A DNA stretch of 5,463 bases from an uncultured Coriobacteriaceae bacterium (GTDB lineage Bacteria; Actinomycetota; Coriobacteriia; Coriobacteriales; Eggerthellaceae), in NCBI GenBank assembly GCA_902767025.1, contig CACXFZ010000255.1, positions 1 through 5,463 on the forward strand, written 5' to 3'. A program made the position numbers and the translations under genes. Of this stretch, positions 1 to 4,381 are shown in pieces. The notes under the pieces were generated by a model that did no database searches, had not been told where the DNA came from, and was given only the letters and a program-made list of their open reading frames with translations. How positions within the stretch are numbered: the stretch's first letter is position 1; each line of letters begins with the position of its first letter.

Positions 1-863
1 ACGGCAACATCTCGCTGCGTCGCCGCGGCACCACCGAGTTCGGCACGAAGACCGAGATGCAGAACATCAACAGCTTCAAGGCCCTGCACGACGCGCTCGC
101 CTACGAGATCTGCCGTCAGGCCGAAGTGCTGGAGGAAGGCGGCGTCATCTACCAGGAGACCCGCCATTGGGACCCGTCGACCAAGCGCACCATCGTCATG
201 CGCACGAAGGAGACGGCAGACGACTACCGGATGTTCCCTGACCCCGACCTGGCGCCCTACGACCTGTCCGACGAGTTCATCGAGCACGTGCGCGCCAAAC
301 TGCCCGAGCTGCCCGATGCGAAGGCGAAGCGCTACCGGGCCGAATACGGTCTGAGCGCCTACGACGCCCGCCACATCGTGGACGAGGCGGCGACCGCGGA
401 TTTCTTCGAGCAGGGCATGCGACAGGCAGGCGGGACGACCGAGCTGGCCAAGCCGCTCGCCAACCTGATCATCAACGACATCGCCGCGCGCATCAACGCC
501 GACGAGAGCTTCGATCTGGCAACCTGCGGGCTCACGCCTGCACGCGCGGTGCAGCTGGTGAAGCTGCAGGCCAGCGACGCCATCTCGAGCAAGCAGGCCA
601 AGGAAGTGCTCGAAGCGGTGATCGCCGAGGACAAGGACCCCGAGGCCATCGTCGAGGAGCGCGGCATGAAGCAGGTGTCCGACACCGGCGCCATCGAAGC
701 CGTGGTCGACGCCGTGCTGGCCGCCAACCCCGACAAGGTGGCCGAATACCAGGGAGGCAAGACCGGCCTGCTGGGATTCTTCGTGGGCCAGTGCATGAAA
801 GAGATGAAGGGGCAGGGAAACCCCAAGGTCATCAACCAGCTGCTCGCCCAGAAGCTGGGATAG
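1..863 (+). CDS. gatB: Aspartyl/glutamyl-tRNA(Asn/Gln) amidotransferase subunit B, C-terminal part (5' end outside window)
   Basis: GatB is part of the GatCAB complex, which converts Glu-tRNA(Gln), and often Asp-tRNA(Asn), to the correctly charged tRNA in the cytoplasm. The open frame enters from the left edge (first full codon at base 3), so the ATG at 57 is internal: residues before it read GNISLRRRGTTEFGTKTE, a hallmark GatB segment, followed by INSFK. About 286 residues are present of the usual 470-500. Visible in order are the end of the catalytic cradle domain, the conserved YRMFPDPDL motif (bases about 228-254), the helical domain, and the YqeY-like tRNA-binding tail ending in TGLLGFFVGQCMKEMKGQGNP. 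The stop is TAG at 861-863. codA follows after 86 bp on the same strand. Identification is very secure from family motifs; the N-terminus cannot be judged. Confidence 0.97.
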   Translation, partial: GNISLRRRGTTEFGTKTEMQNINSFKALHDALAYEICRQAEVLEEGGVIYQETRHWDPSTKRTIVMRTKETADDYRMFPDPDLAPYDLSDEFIEHVRAKLPELPDAKAKRYRAEYGLSAYDARHIVDEAATADFFEQGMRQAGGTTELAKPLANLIINDIAARINADESFDLATCGLTPARAVQLVKLQASDAISSKQAKEVLEAVIAEDKDPEAIVEERGMKQVSDTGAIEAVVDAVLAANPDKVAEYQGGKTGLLGFFVGQCMKEMKGQGNPKVINQLLAQKLG

Positions 864-891
864 CCGATCGCAACCCCCGGGGTGGCGGCAG

Positions 892-927
892 CCGACCTGC
901 CGAGACCCCGGGGCGAGGACAGGTCGG
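892..927 (+). other. Stem-loop in the gatB-codA gap
   Basis: An 8-bp perfect inverted repeat (CCGACCTG at 892-899, CAGGTCGG at 920-927) encloses a 20-nt loop that contains the palindrome CCCCGGGG (906-913). The same CCCCGGGG occurs at 875-882. There is no U-tract after it, so a classical intrinsic terminator is not supported. It may be an mRNA processing or stabilising hairpin between two co-transcribed genes, or simply a by-product of high GC. Confidence 0.35.
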
Positions 928-937
928 GGCGACGGAC

Positions 938-943
938 AGGAGG
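938..943 (+). promoter_or_regulatory. Ribosome binding site of codA
   Basis: AGGAGG lies 6 nt before the ATG at 950. It decides the start: the frame stays open upstream into gatB (back to an ATG at 791), but no comparable site precedes that ATG and the upstream translation does not resemble the family. An ATG at 945 is out of frame and stops at once. Confidence 0.85.
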
Positions 944-949
944 CATGCC

Positions 950-2185
950 ATGCTGATCCGCAACGTGCATATCGAAAACGCGGCCGAGCCCAGTGACGTG
1001 CGCATCGAGCGCGGGGTGTTTTCGGAGATCGCCCCGCTGCTGCTGCCCGCCGACGGCGAGCAGGTGATCGACGGCGAAGGCAACCTGCTGCTGCCGCCGT
1101 TCGTCGAGCCCCATGTGCACCTCGATTCCTGCCTGACGGCGGGCACGCCCCGCTGGAACGAGTCGGGCACGCTGTTCGAGGGCATCGCCATCTTCTCGGA
1201 GTACAAGCCGCGTCTGACGCCCGACGACGTGAAGGAGCGCGCCATGCGCGCGCTGCGGATGATGGCAAGCCATGGCATCCAGCACGTGCGCGGGCATGTG
1301 GACGTGTCCGACCCGCACCTGACTGCGCTCGAACCGTTGCTGGAGGTGCGCCGCGAGGTGGCGGACTTCATCGACGTGCAGCTGGTGGCCTTCCCACAGG
1401 AGGGCATCCTGTCGTTTCCCGATGGGGAAGCTCTGCTGCGCCGTGCGGCCGAGGCGGGCGTGGATGCCGTGGGCGGGTGCCCGCACATCGAGCACACGCG
1501 CGACATGGGCGCCGAGTCGGTGCGCATCCTGATGGACGTCGCCTGCGACTACGACCTGCTGGTGGACGTCCATTGCGACGAGATCGACGACCCCGCGTCG
1601 CGCAACCTGGAGGTGCTGGCGGCGTTGGCGCTCGAAACGGGGCTGGCCGAGCGCGTCACCGCGAGCCACACCACTGCGATGGGAAGCTATCCCGACGCCT
1701 ATGCGAGCAAGCTCATCCAGCTGCTGGTGCGCGCGCAACTCAACATCATCAGCAACCCGCTCGTGAACATGCACCTGGGCGGGCGGTTCGACACCTACCC
1801 GAAGCGTCGCGGCCTCACGCGCGTCAAGGAGCTTGCCGAGGCGGGCGTGAATGTGGCCTTCGGCGAGGACGACCTGCAGGACCCGTGGCATCCGCTGGGC
1901 AACGGCGACATGATCGACCCGGTGTTCATGGGCGTGTACGCCGCGCACCTCACCGGGTACGACCAGCTGCAGGATTCGTACCGGTTCGTCACGCACAACG
2001 CGGCGCGTGCGCTGCACCTGCAGGATTCGTACGGCATCGAGGTGGGCAAGCCGGGCAGCTGCGTGATCGTGGCCGCCCCGAACTTCTACGAGGCGCTGCG
2101 CACGCATGCACCGGTCACCCACAGCGTCCGGCGCGGGCAGCTGCTGGCCGTCACTTCGCCGGCCAAGACCAAGCTGCTGTTCTAG
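950..2185 (+). CDS. codA: Cytosine deaminase (amidohydrolase superfamily)
   Basis: Predicted 411-residue cytosolic metal-dependent hydrolase that deaminates cytosine to uracil in pyrimidine salvage. It aligns from memory with E. coli CodA almost without gaps at a constant offset of 6 residues. Landmarks: PPFVEPHVHLD (metal ligands H55, H57), TAGTPRWNESGTLFEGI, GIQHVRGHVDVSD, VAFPQEGIL (Q150, equivalent to substrate-contacting Q156), DVHCDEIDD (H208 and E211, equivalent to H214 and E217), TASHTTAM (H240, equivalent to H246), NPLVNMHL, RFDTYPKRRG and GEDDLQDPW (D307, equivalent to D313). Start chosen at 950 because of AGGAGG at 938-943 and because it gives the family's usual N-terminal beta segment. 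One oddity is that the residue before the metal-ligand Asp is Glu306 where E. coli has His, so substrate preference may differ (another pyrimidine-like or creatinine-like base is possible). No CodB-type permease is in the window. The stop codon overlaps the stop of the convergent LOG gene. Confidence 0.92.
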   Translation: MLIRNVHIENAAEPSDVRIERGVFSEIAPLLLPADGEQVIDGEGNLLLPPFVEPHVHLDSCLTAGTPRWNESGTLFEGIAIFSEYKPRLTPDDVKERAMRALRMMASHGIQHVRGHVDVSDPHLTALEPLLEVRREVADFIDVQLVAFPQEGILSFPDGEALLRRAAEAGVDAVGGCPHIEHTRDMGAESVRILMDVACDYDLLVDVHCDEIDDPASRNLEVLAALALETGLAERVTASHTTAMGSYPDAYASKLIQLLVRAQLNIISNPLVNMHLGGRFDTYPKRRGLTRVKELAEAGVNVAFGEDDLQDPWHPLGNGDMIDPVFMGVYAAHLTGYDQLQDSYRFVTHNAARALHLQDSYGIEVGKPGSCVIVAAPNFYEALRTHAPVTHSVRRGQLLAVTSPAKTKLLF

Positions 2186-2715
2186 CGCTCTATCAGGGCT
2201 GCCGCCTCTTCGACGGAAGAGACGAACGAGATCTTGGCGTACTCGTGCTCCAGGATGAAGCCCTCGCGGGCCATGCGATCCATGTAGCGTTTGAAATCGT
2301 CGTAGTAGCCGGCGGCGTTCAGGAAGATGCAGGGTGCGTCGGTGAGCTCGAGCCTGATGCGGCTGGCGACTTCGCTGATTTCCTCCAGCGTGCCCACGCC
2401 GCCGGGCAGGGCCACGAAGGCGTCGCCCAGCTCGATCATCTTGGTCATGCGCTCCACCATGGTGTCCACCATGATCAGCTCGTCCAGTCCGTCGTGCTGC
2501 AGCTCGCGCTCGATCAGGAAGCGTGGCTCCACGCCGGTGACCTTCCCGCCCGCGTCGAGCACCGCGTCGGCCAGCACGCCCATCAGGCCCACTTGGCTGC
2601 CGCCGTAGACCAGCCGGTGGCCATGCGCGCCGATCCAGGTGCCGAAGTCCTTGGCGCATGCGCGAAACGCCGGATCCTTGCCAAAACTCGATCCGCAATA
2701 CACCGTAATGTTCAT
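2182..2715 (-). CDS. LOG-family protein (TIGR00730-type nucleoside 5'-monophosphate phosphoribohydrolase)
   Basis: 177 residues, the usual size for the family. LOG proteins cut the N-glycosidic bond of purine nucleotides (in plants cytokinin riboside monophosphates; in bacteria AMP-like substrates), releasing base and ribose 5-phosphate. The sequence starts MNITVYCGSSFG, the Rossmann-type first strand, then has YGGSQVGLMG (37-46), MVERMTKM containing the conserved Arg89, and the signature PGGVGTLEE (104-112) with the catalytic Glu112. The protein is probably cytosolic. The start ATG (2713-2715 on the complement) is preceded on that strand by AGAAAGGG five nt away (bases 2721-2728). The TAG stop is at 2182-2184 and interlocks with the codA stop. 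The physiological substrate in this organism cannot be told from sequence; older annotations call such proteins lysine decarboxylases, which is incorrect for this short form. Confidence 0.93.
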   Translation of the reverse strand: MNITVYCGSSFGKDPAFRACAKDFGTWIGAHGHRLVYGGSQVGLMGVLADAVLDAGGKVTGVEPRFLIERELQHDGLDELIMVDTMVERMTKMIELGDAFVALPGGVGTLEEISEVASRIRLELTDAPCIFLNAAGYYDDFKRYMDRMAREGFILEHEYAKISFVSSVEEAAALIER

Positions 2716-2735
2716 AACCGCCCTTTCTGTTTCGC

Positions 2736-2747
2736 ATCATGGTAGCA
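2736..2747 (-). promoter_or_regulatory. Candidate extended -10 promoter of the LOG gene
   Basis: On the complement, TGC-TACCAT (hexamer at 2739-2744, TG at 2746-2747) lies about 24 nt before the ATG and resembles an extended -10 element. No good -35 hexamer is seen. The arrangement with ATGCG just downstream matches the -10 boxes seen before the two + strand genes at 3177 and 4314. Confidence 0.35.
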
Positions 2748-2778
2748 CGAGCGCTCCGCCCGCATGTACCGCATGCAT

Positions 2779-2805
2779 TTGAACAGGACGCAGGAGCCTG
2801 GAGTT
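2779..2805 (+). repeat. Possible degenerate relative of the 3138-3164 hairpin repeat
   Basis: Starts TTGAACAGG, then ACG, CAGG, AG and CCTG, matching 19 of 27 positions of the perfect hairpin at 3138-3164. The match is concentrated in the left arm, loop and start of the right arm; the right arm no longer pairs. It could be a decayed copy or chance. Confidence 0.25.
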
Positions 2806-2852
2806 GCCGGGAATTCACCGCCATGCGTCATCGGTCTGGACTGGAAGCAGGT

Positions 2853-2902
2853 TTCTTGACTGATTTTCGAAAAGTTGGCAAGAAAACGAGTTTTTGTCAT
2901 TC
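2853..2902 (-). repeat. Left arm of a 50-bp inverted repeat pair
   Basis: Read on the complement from 2902 to 2853, this segment matches 3001-3050 without gaps: the first 26 bases are identical (2877-2902 against 3001-3026), then comes a stretch of about 9 divergent bases, then 14 bases AAATCAG(T/C)CAAGAA with one mismatch. The divergent stretch here contains the small palindrome TTTTCGAAAA. No similar sequence is seen elsewhere in the window. The pattern of two conserved blocks around a variable block of fixed length is typical of dispersed intergenic repeats or paired protein-binding sites. Confidence 0.9.
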
Positions 2903-3000
2903 GAGGTCATGCTGTCTGGTGGTCACTTGAATACAATCGTATACACTTATGATTCAAATGCATACTATACGTTACTTCTAGACCCTTTTGCCGCCAACGG
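2903..3000. other. 98-bp spacer with AT-rich core between the inverted repeats; candidate divergent promoters
   Basis: Bases about 2925-2990 are only about one-third GC, in contrast with everything around them. Promoter-like elements: on the + strand TTGAAT (2927-2932), 15 nt, TATGAT (2948-2953); on the - strand TATAGT (complement of 2964-2969) with no convincing -35. TTGAAT at 2927-2932 and ATTCAA at 2952-2957 form a further short inverted repeat. No gene is supported here; short open frames in both directions are fragments. Confidence 0.4.
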
Positions 3001-3050
3001 GAATGACAAAAACTCGTTTTCTTGCCACGAAACCCGAAATCAGCCAAGAA
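3001..3050 (+). repeat. Right arm of the 50-bp inverted repeat pair
   Basis: Begins GAATGACAAAAACTCG and ends AAATCAGCCAAGAA, matching the complement of 2853-2902 at 41 of 50 positions (26 of 26 in the inner block). Together the arms span 2853-3050 (198 bp). Neither outer flank shows an obvious target-site duplication. Both arms keep an open frame reading MTKTRFLA, four variable residues and ISQE, pointing outward. Confidence 0.9.
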
Positions 3051-3137
3051 TTCTTGTCTGGGCCCATGGGGCGGGGTTGGGCCAGAGTCCAGTGGTCGGT
3101 GGCGGGCTACCCGAGAACCTGCATGCCGGTGTTGCTC

Positions 3138-3164
3138 TTGAACAGGGGTCAGGCCCCTGTTCAA
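3138..3164 (+). repeat. REP-like perfect hairpin
   Basis: TTGAACAGGGG (3138-3148) and its exact complement CCCCTGTTCAA (3154-3164) flank the 5-nt loop TCAGG. The GGGG-TCAGG-CCCC core resembles the palindromic REP units moved by RAYT (REP-associated tyrosine) transposases in many bacteria. No transposase gene is present here, so this would be a non-autonomous copy. It sits just upstream of the -10 box of the gene at 3204, where it might instead act on initiation. It is not followed by a U-run, only AACTTT, which argues against a strong intrinsic terminator. Confidence 0.6.
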
Positions 3165-3173
3165 AACTTTGCT

Positions 3174-3182
3174 TGGTACAAT
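3174..3182 (+). promoter_or_regulatory. Extended -10 promoter of the zinc-ribbon protein gene
   Basis: TG-G-TACAAT (hexamer 3177-3182) fits an extended -10 element. The expected -35 position falls in the right arm of the hairpin at 3154-3164 and is not consensus, as is common for extended -10 promoters. The start of transcription would be near 3189, giving a leader of only about 15 nt with the ribosome binding site inside it. Confidence 0.5.
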
Positions 3183-3193
3183 CATGCGGACGA

Positions 3194-3199
3194 AGGAGG
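3194..3199 (+). promoter_or_regulatory. Ribosome binding site of the zinc-ribbon protein gene
   Basis: AGGAGG ends 4 nt before the ATG at 3204. It selects this start over the upstream in-frame ATG at 2988, which lies inside the inverted-repeat region and would precede the promoter. ATGs at 3184 and 3200 are in other frames or overlap the site. Confidence 0.75.
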
Positions 3200-3203
3200 A
3201 TGC

Positions 3204-4085
3204 ATGTACTGCCCGGTCTGCGGAGCATACAGCGAGCGCTTTGACGGGGCATGCCCCGAATGCGGCGCGCCCATCGACGGCGATGCGTGCGTCGGGCTGC
3301 ACGATGCGACGGTCGAGATCGGCCAGGACAGCGCCGACGATTCCACACGCGTGGTGATCGAGCCCGACGATGCGCTCGATTTCGGAGACGACCTGCGTTT
3401 CGACACCGGCCCCGTGCAGATCCCGGGTTCGTCTCAGCCGTTCGCGCATCAGGCGCCCGCCACCTTCGCCACGCCTGCTCCACCGGCGCCCGTCCCCGTC
3501 CAGGTGGTGGTTCCCGTTGCGGTTCCCGCGCAACCCAAGCAAGAAGTTCCGACGCGCTCGGTGCTTCCGGTGGTTCTGCTGGTGGTCGCGCTGCTGGCGG
3601 CGGTCGGCGCAGGTGCTTGGTGGTTCATGGGAGGACAGGGGTCGGGCGAAGCTCCCGTCTTGATAGGCGACCTCAAGCCGATACACGTGAAGGTGGAGGC
3701 GCCAGGCTACGATGCGGATGCCGACAGCCCCATCCCGCTGCGCATTGCGGGCACCACCGCGCAGGGCAAGGACATCGACCTCGACTACTACCTGTCCACG
3801 ACGTCTTCGCCGCTCAGCCTGGAAGAGGGCTCGTACACGATGTACGTGACCGCCAGCCCTCTGATGTCGAGCGGCGAGCTCTACGCGCTGCCGCAGCCGC
3901 TGGTGTTCACCGTGAGTGCCGATGGCGTGCAGGACCAATCCGGCTCTCCCGACCTGACGGTGGTGTTTGCCGCATTGCCGCGCGCGAGCATCACCAGCGA
4001 GCAGGTGCAGGCCGCCTACGACGCCGCCCTGGCAAGCGGCTTCGACCAAGAGCGCGCCGCAACCCTGCGCTCCTTGCTTCCCTGA
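3204..4085 (+). CDS. Zinc-ribbon, single-TM protein with a C-terminal extracytoplasmic domain (function unknown)
   Basis: 293 residues. The N-terminus MYCPVCGAYSERFDGACPECG holds a CxxC...CxxC zinc ribbon (C3, C6, C17, C20). An acidic linker (about 25-70) and a Pro/Val/Ala-rich segment (about 82-116) follow. A hydrophobic helix at about 119-142 (LPVVLLVVALLAAVGAGAWWF) is flanked by K112 and R118 on the N-side, so the ribbon is likely cytoplasmic and residues 145-293 outside. The outer part looks beta-rich (IPLRIAGTT, GSYTMYVTASPL, LVFTV) and resembles small beta-sandwich domains that carry an xxPL...EGSYT turn; it ends in a helix with TSEQVQAAYDAALASGF. There is no signal peptidase or sortase motif. 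I do not recognise a characterised family. Similar ribbon-TM-beta layouts occur as hypothetical proteins in Gram-positive bacteria. It is transcribed alone, judging by its own promoter and the control region after it. Confidence 0.85.
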   Translation: MYCPVCGAYSERFDGACPECGAPIDGDACVGLHDATVEIGQDSADDSTRVVIEPDDALDFGDDLRFDTGPVQIPGSSQPFAHQAPATFATPAPPAPVPVQVVVPVAVPAQPKQEVPTRSVLPVVLLVVALLAAVGAGAWWFMGGQGSGEAPVLIGDLKPIHVKVEAPGYDADADSPIPLRIAGTTAQGKDIDLDYYLSTTSSPLSLEEGSYTMYVTASPLMSSGELYALPQPLVFTVSADGVQDQSGSPDLTVVFAALPRASITSEQVQAAYDAALASGFDQERAATLRSLLP

Positions 4086-4253
4086 TGCGCGAAGCCTGCC
4101 GTCACCCCAAGGGCGTTGACGGATAGGAATCTGCTGCCGCCTGTGGCACCGAAGGATTGTCCTAAGGTTTTCGCTGCCCGGCTTCGTGTTCGCAAGCGCG
4201 GGGAGCCCACGTGCAGACTCTGTGATGCCTGGCAGGCGCTCTTGCCCCGTGGC
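4086..4253. other. Intergenic segment without a supported gene
   Basis: This is the 3' flank of the zinc-ribbon gene. A weak hairpin (CCGTCA 4099-4104 with TGACGG 4117-4122) lies 13 nt after the stop but has no T-tract, so it is at most a poor terminator. Another weak stem (GCTT 4181-4184 with AAGC 4194-4197, flanked by CCC and GGG) follows. Open frames in both directions cross the promoter and neighbouring genes and carry no recognisable motif; I regard them as non-coding. Confidence 0.4.
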
Positions 4254-4269
4254 ACTTTAGCACTATACT
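4242..4269 (+). promoter_or_regulatory. Sigma70-type promoter of the histidine gene (distal)
   Basis: TTGCCC (4242-4247), a 16-nt spacer, and TATACT (4264-4269) match the -35 and -10 consensus at 4 and 5 of 6 positions. Transcription would start near 4276 and give a leader of about 106 nt before the ATG at 4382. The -10 box is the exact centre of the palindrome at 4254-4279. Confidence 0.5.
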
Positions 4270-4279
4270 GTACTAAAGT
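4254..4279. promoter_or_regulatory. 26-bp operator-like palindrome over the -10 box
   Basis: ACTTTAGCAC (4254-4263) and GTACTAAAGT (4270-4279) are inverted repeats with 9 of 10 positions pairing, separated by TATACT. A bound dimer would cover the promoter, so repression is the natural reading. Half-sites built on TAGTAC/GTACTA recall operators of the TrpR superfamily, which includes the proposed histidine regulator HisR/YerC; this assignment is inference. Confidence 0.6.
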
Positions 4280-4313
4280 ATCGTATACGCGACAGGGATG
4301 CATTGCCCTGCGC

Positions 4314-4319
4314 TACAAT
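4314..4319 (+). promoter_or_regulatory. Second possible -10 box before the histidine gene
   Basis: TACAAT lies 62 nt before the ATG. Upstream spacing to the only -35-like hexamer (GCGACA, 4289-4294) is 19 nt, longer than optimal. Its downstream context (ATGCG) resembles the -10 regions at 3177 and 2739 (complement). Confidence 0.25.
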
Positions 4320-4332
4320 GGCATGCGAGCAG

Positions 4333-4357
4333 CCGCCGTGCCATGGGGCACGTGCGG
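4333..4357 (+). other. Leader hairpin upstream of hisZ-hisG
   Basis: CCGC (4333-4336) plus CGTGCC (4337-4342), loop ATGG, then GGCACG (4347-4352), a bulged T and GCGG (4354-4357) give a 10-bp GC-rich stem, followed by TTT. It lies 24 nt before the start codon, so it could act as an attenuator-like stem or shape ribosome access. No convincing histidine-rich leader peptide or T-box motif precedes it. Confidence 0.4.
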
Positions 4358-4367
4358 TTTGAACAAC

Positions 4368-4376
4368 AAGGTGAGG
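4368..4376 (+). promoter_or_regulatory. Ribosome binding site of hisZ-hisG
   Basis: AAGGTGAGG ends 5 nt before the ATG at 4382. It favours this start over an in-frame ATG at 4298, which would add 28 residues unlike any HisZ N-terminus. Confidence 0.75.
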
Positions 4377-4381
4377 ACCGT

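Noticed and set aside
1477..2745. 422-codon open frame on the plus strand overlapping codA and antisense to the LOG gene
   Set aside because: Frame-shifted shadow of codA with Arg/Ala/Gly-biased composition; the codA frame carries all family motifs.
359..2824. Very long (821-codon) open frame on the minus strand across gatB, codA and the LOG gene
   Set aside because: It is antisense to gatB and codA, overlaps the LOG gene in another frame, is rich in Arg/His/Gln low-complexity stretches and has no recognisable motif; long antisense open frames are expected in GC-rich DNA.
2712..2900. Small minus-strand open frame starting MTKTRFLANFSKISQE
   Set aside because: Lies within the repeat arm and the LOG upstream region, without a convincing ribosome site; best explained as a product of the repeat.
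2903..3000. CRISPR or toxin-antitoxin locus in the repeat-containing gap
   Set aside because: Only two opposed repeats rather than a direct array, no second spacer, and no supported small gene pair.
2988..3203. 72-residue N-terminal extension of the zinc-ribbon protein
   Set aside because: Starts inside the spacer next to the repeat arm, crosses the REP-like hairpin and promoter, and would bury the MYCPVCG start that has its own AGGAGG.
4086..4253. tRNA or small RNA gene, or T-box riboswitch, before the histidine gene
   Set aside because: No cloverleaf, no T-loop GTTCGA motif in context, no T-box core sequence or terminator pair could be found by eye.
4318..4362. 14-residue open frame considered as a histidine attenuation leader peptide
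   Set aside because: Only one His codon, start overlaps the -10 box of the nearer promoter, and no ribosome site.
4298..4381. In-frame upstream start adding 28 residues with three His to HisZ, considered as a leader peptide
   Set aside because: It is continuous with the hisZ frame (no stop), lacks a strong ribosome site, and HisZ proteins begin as seen at 4382.
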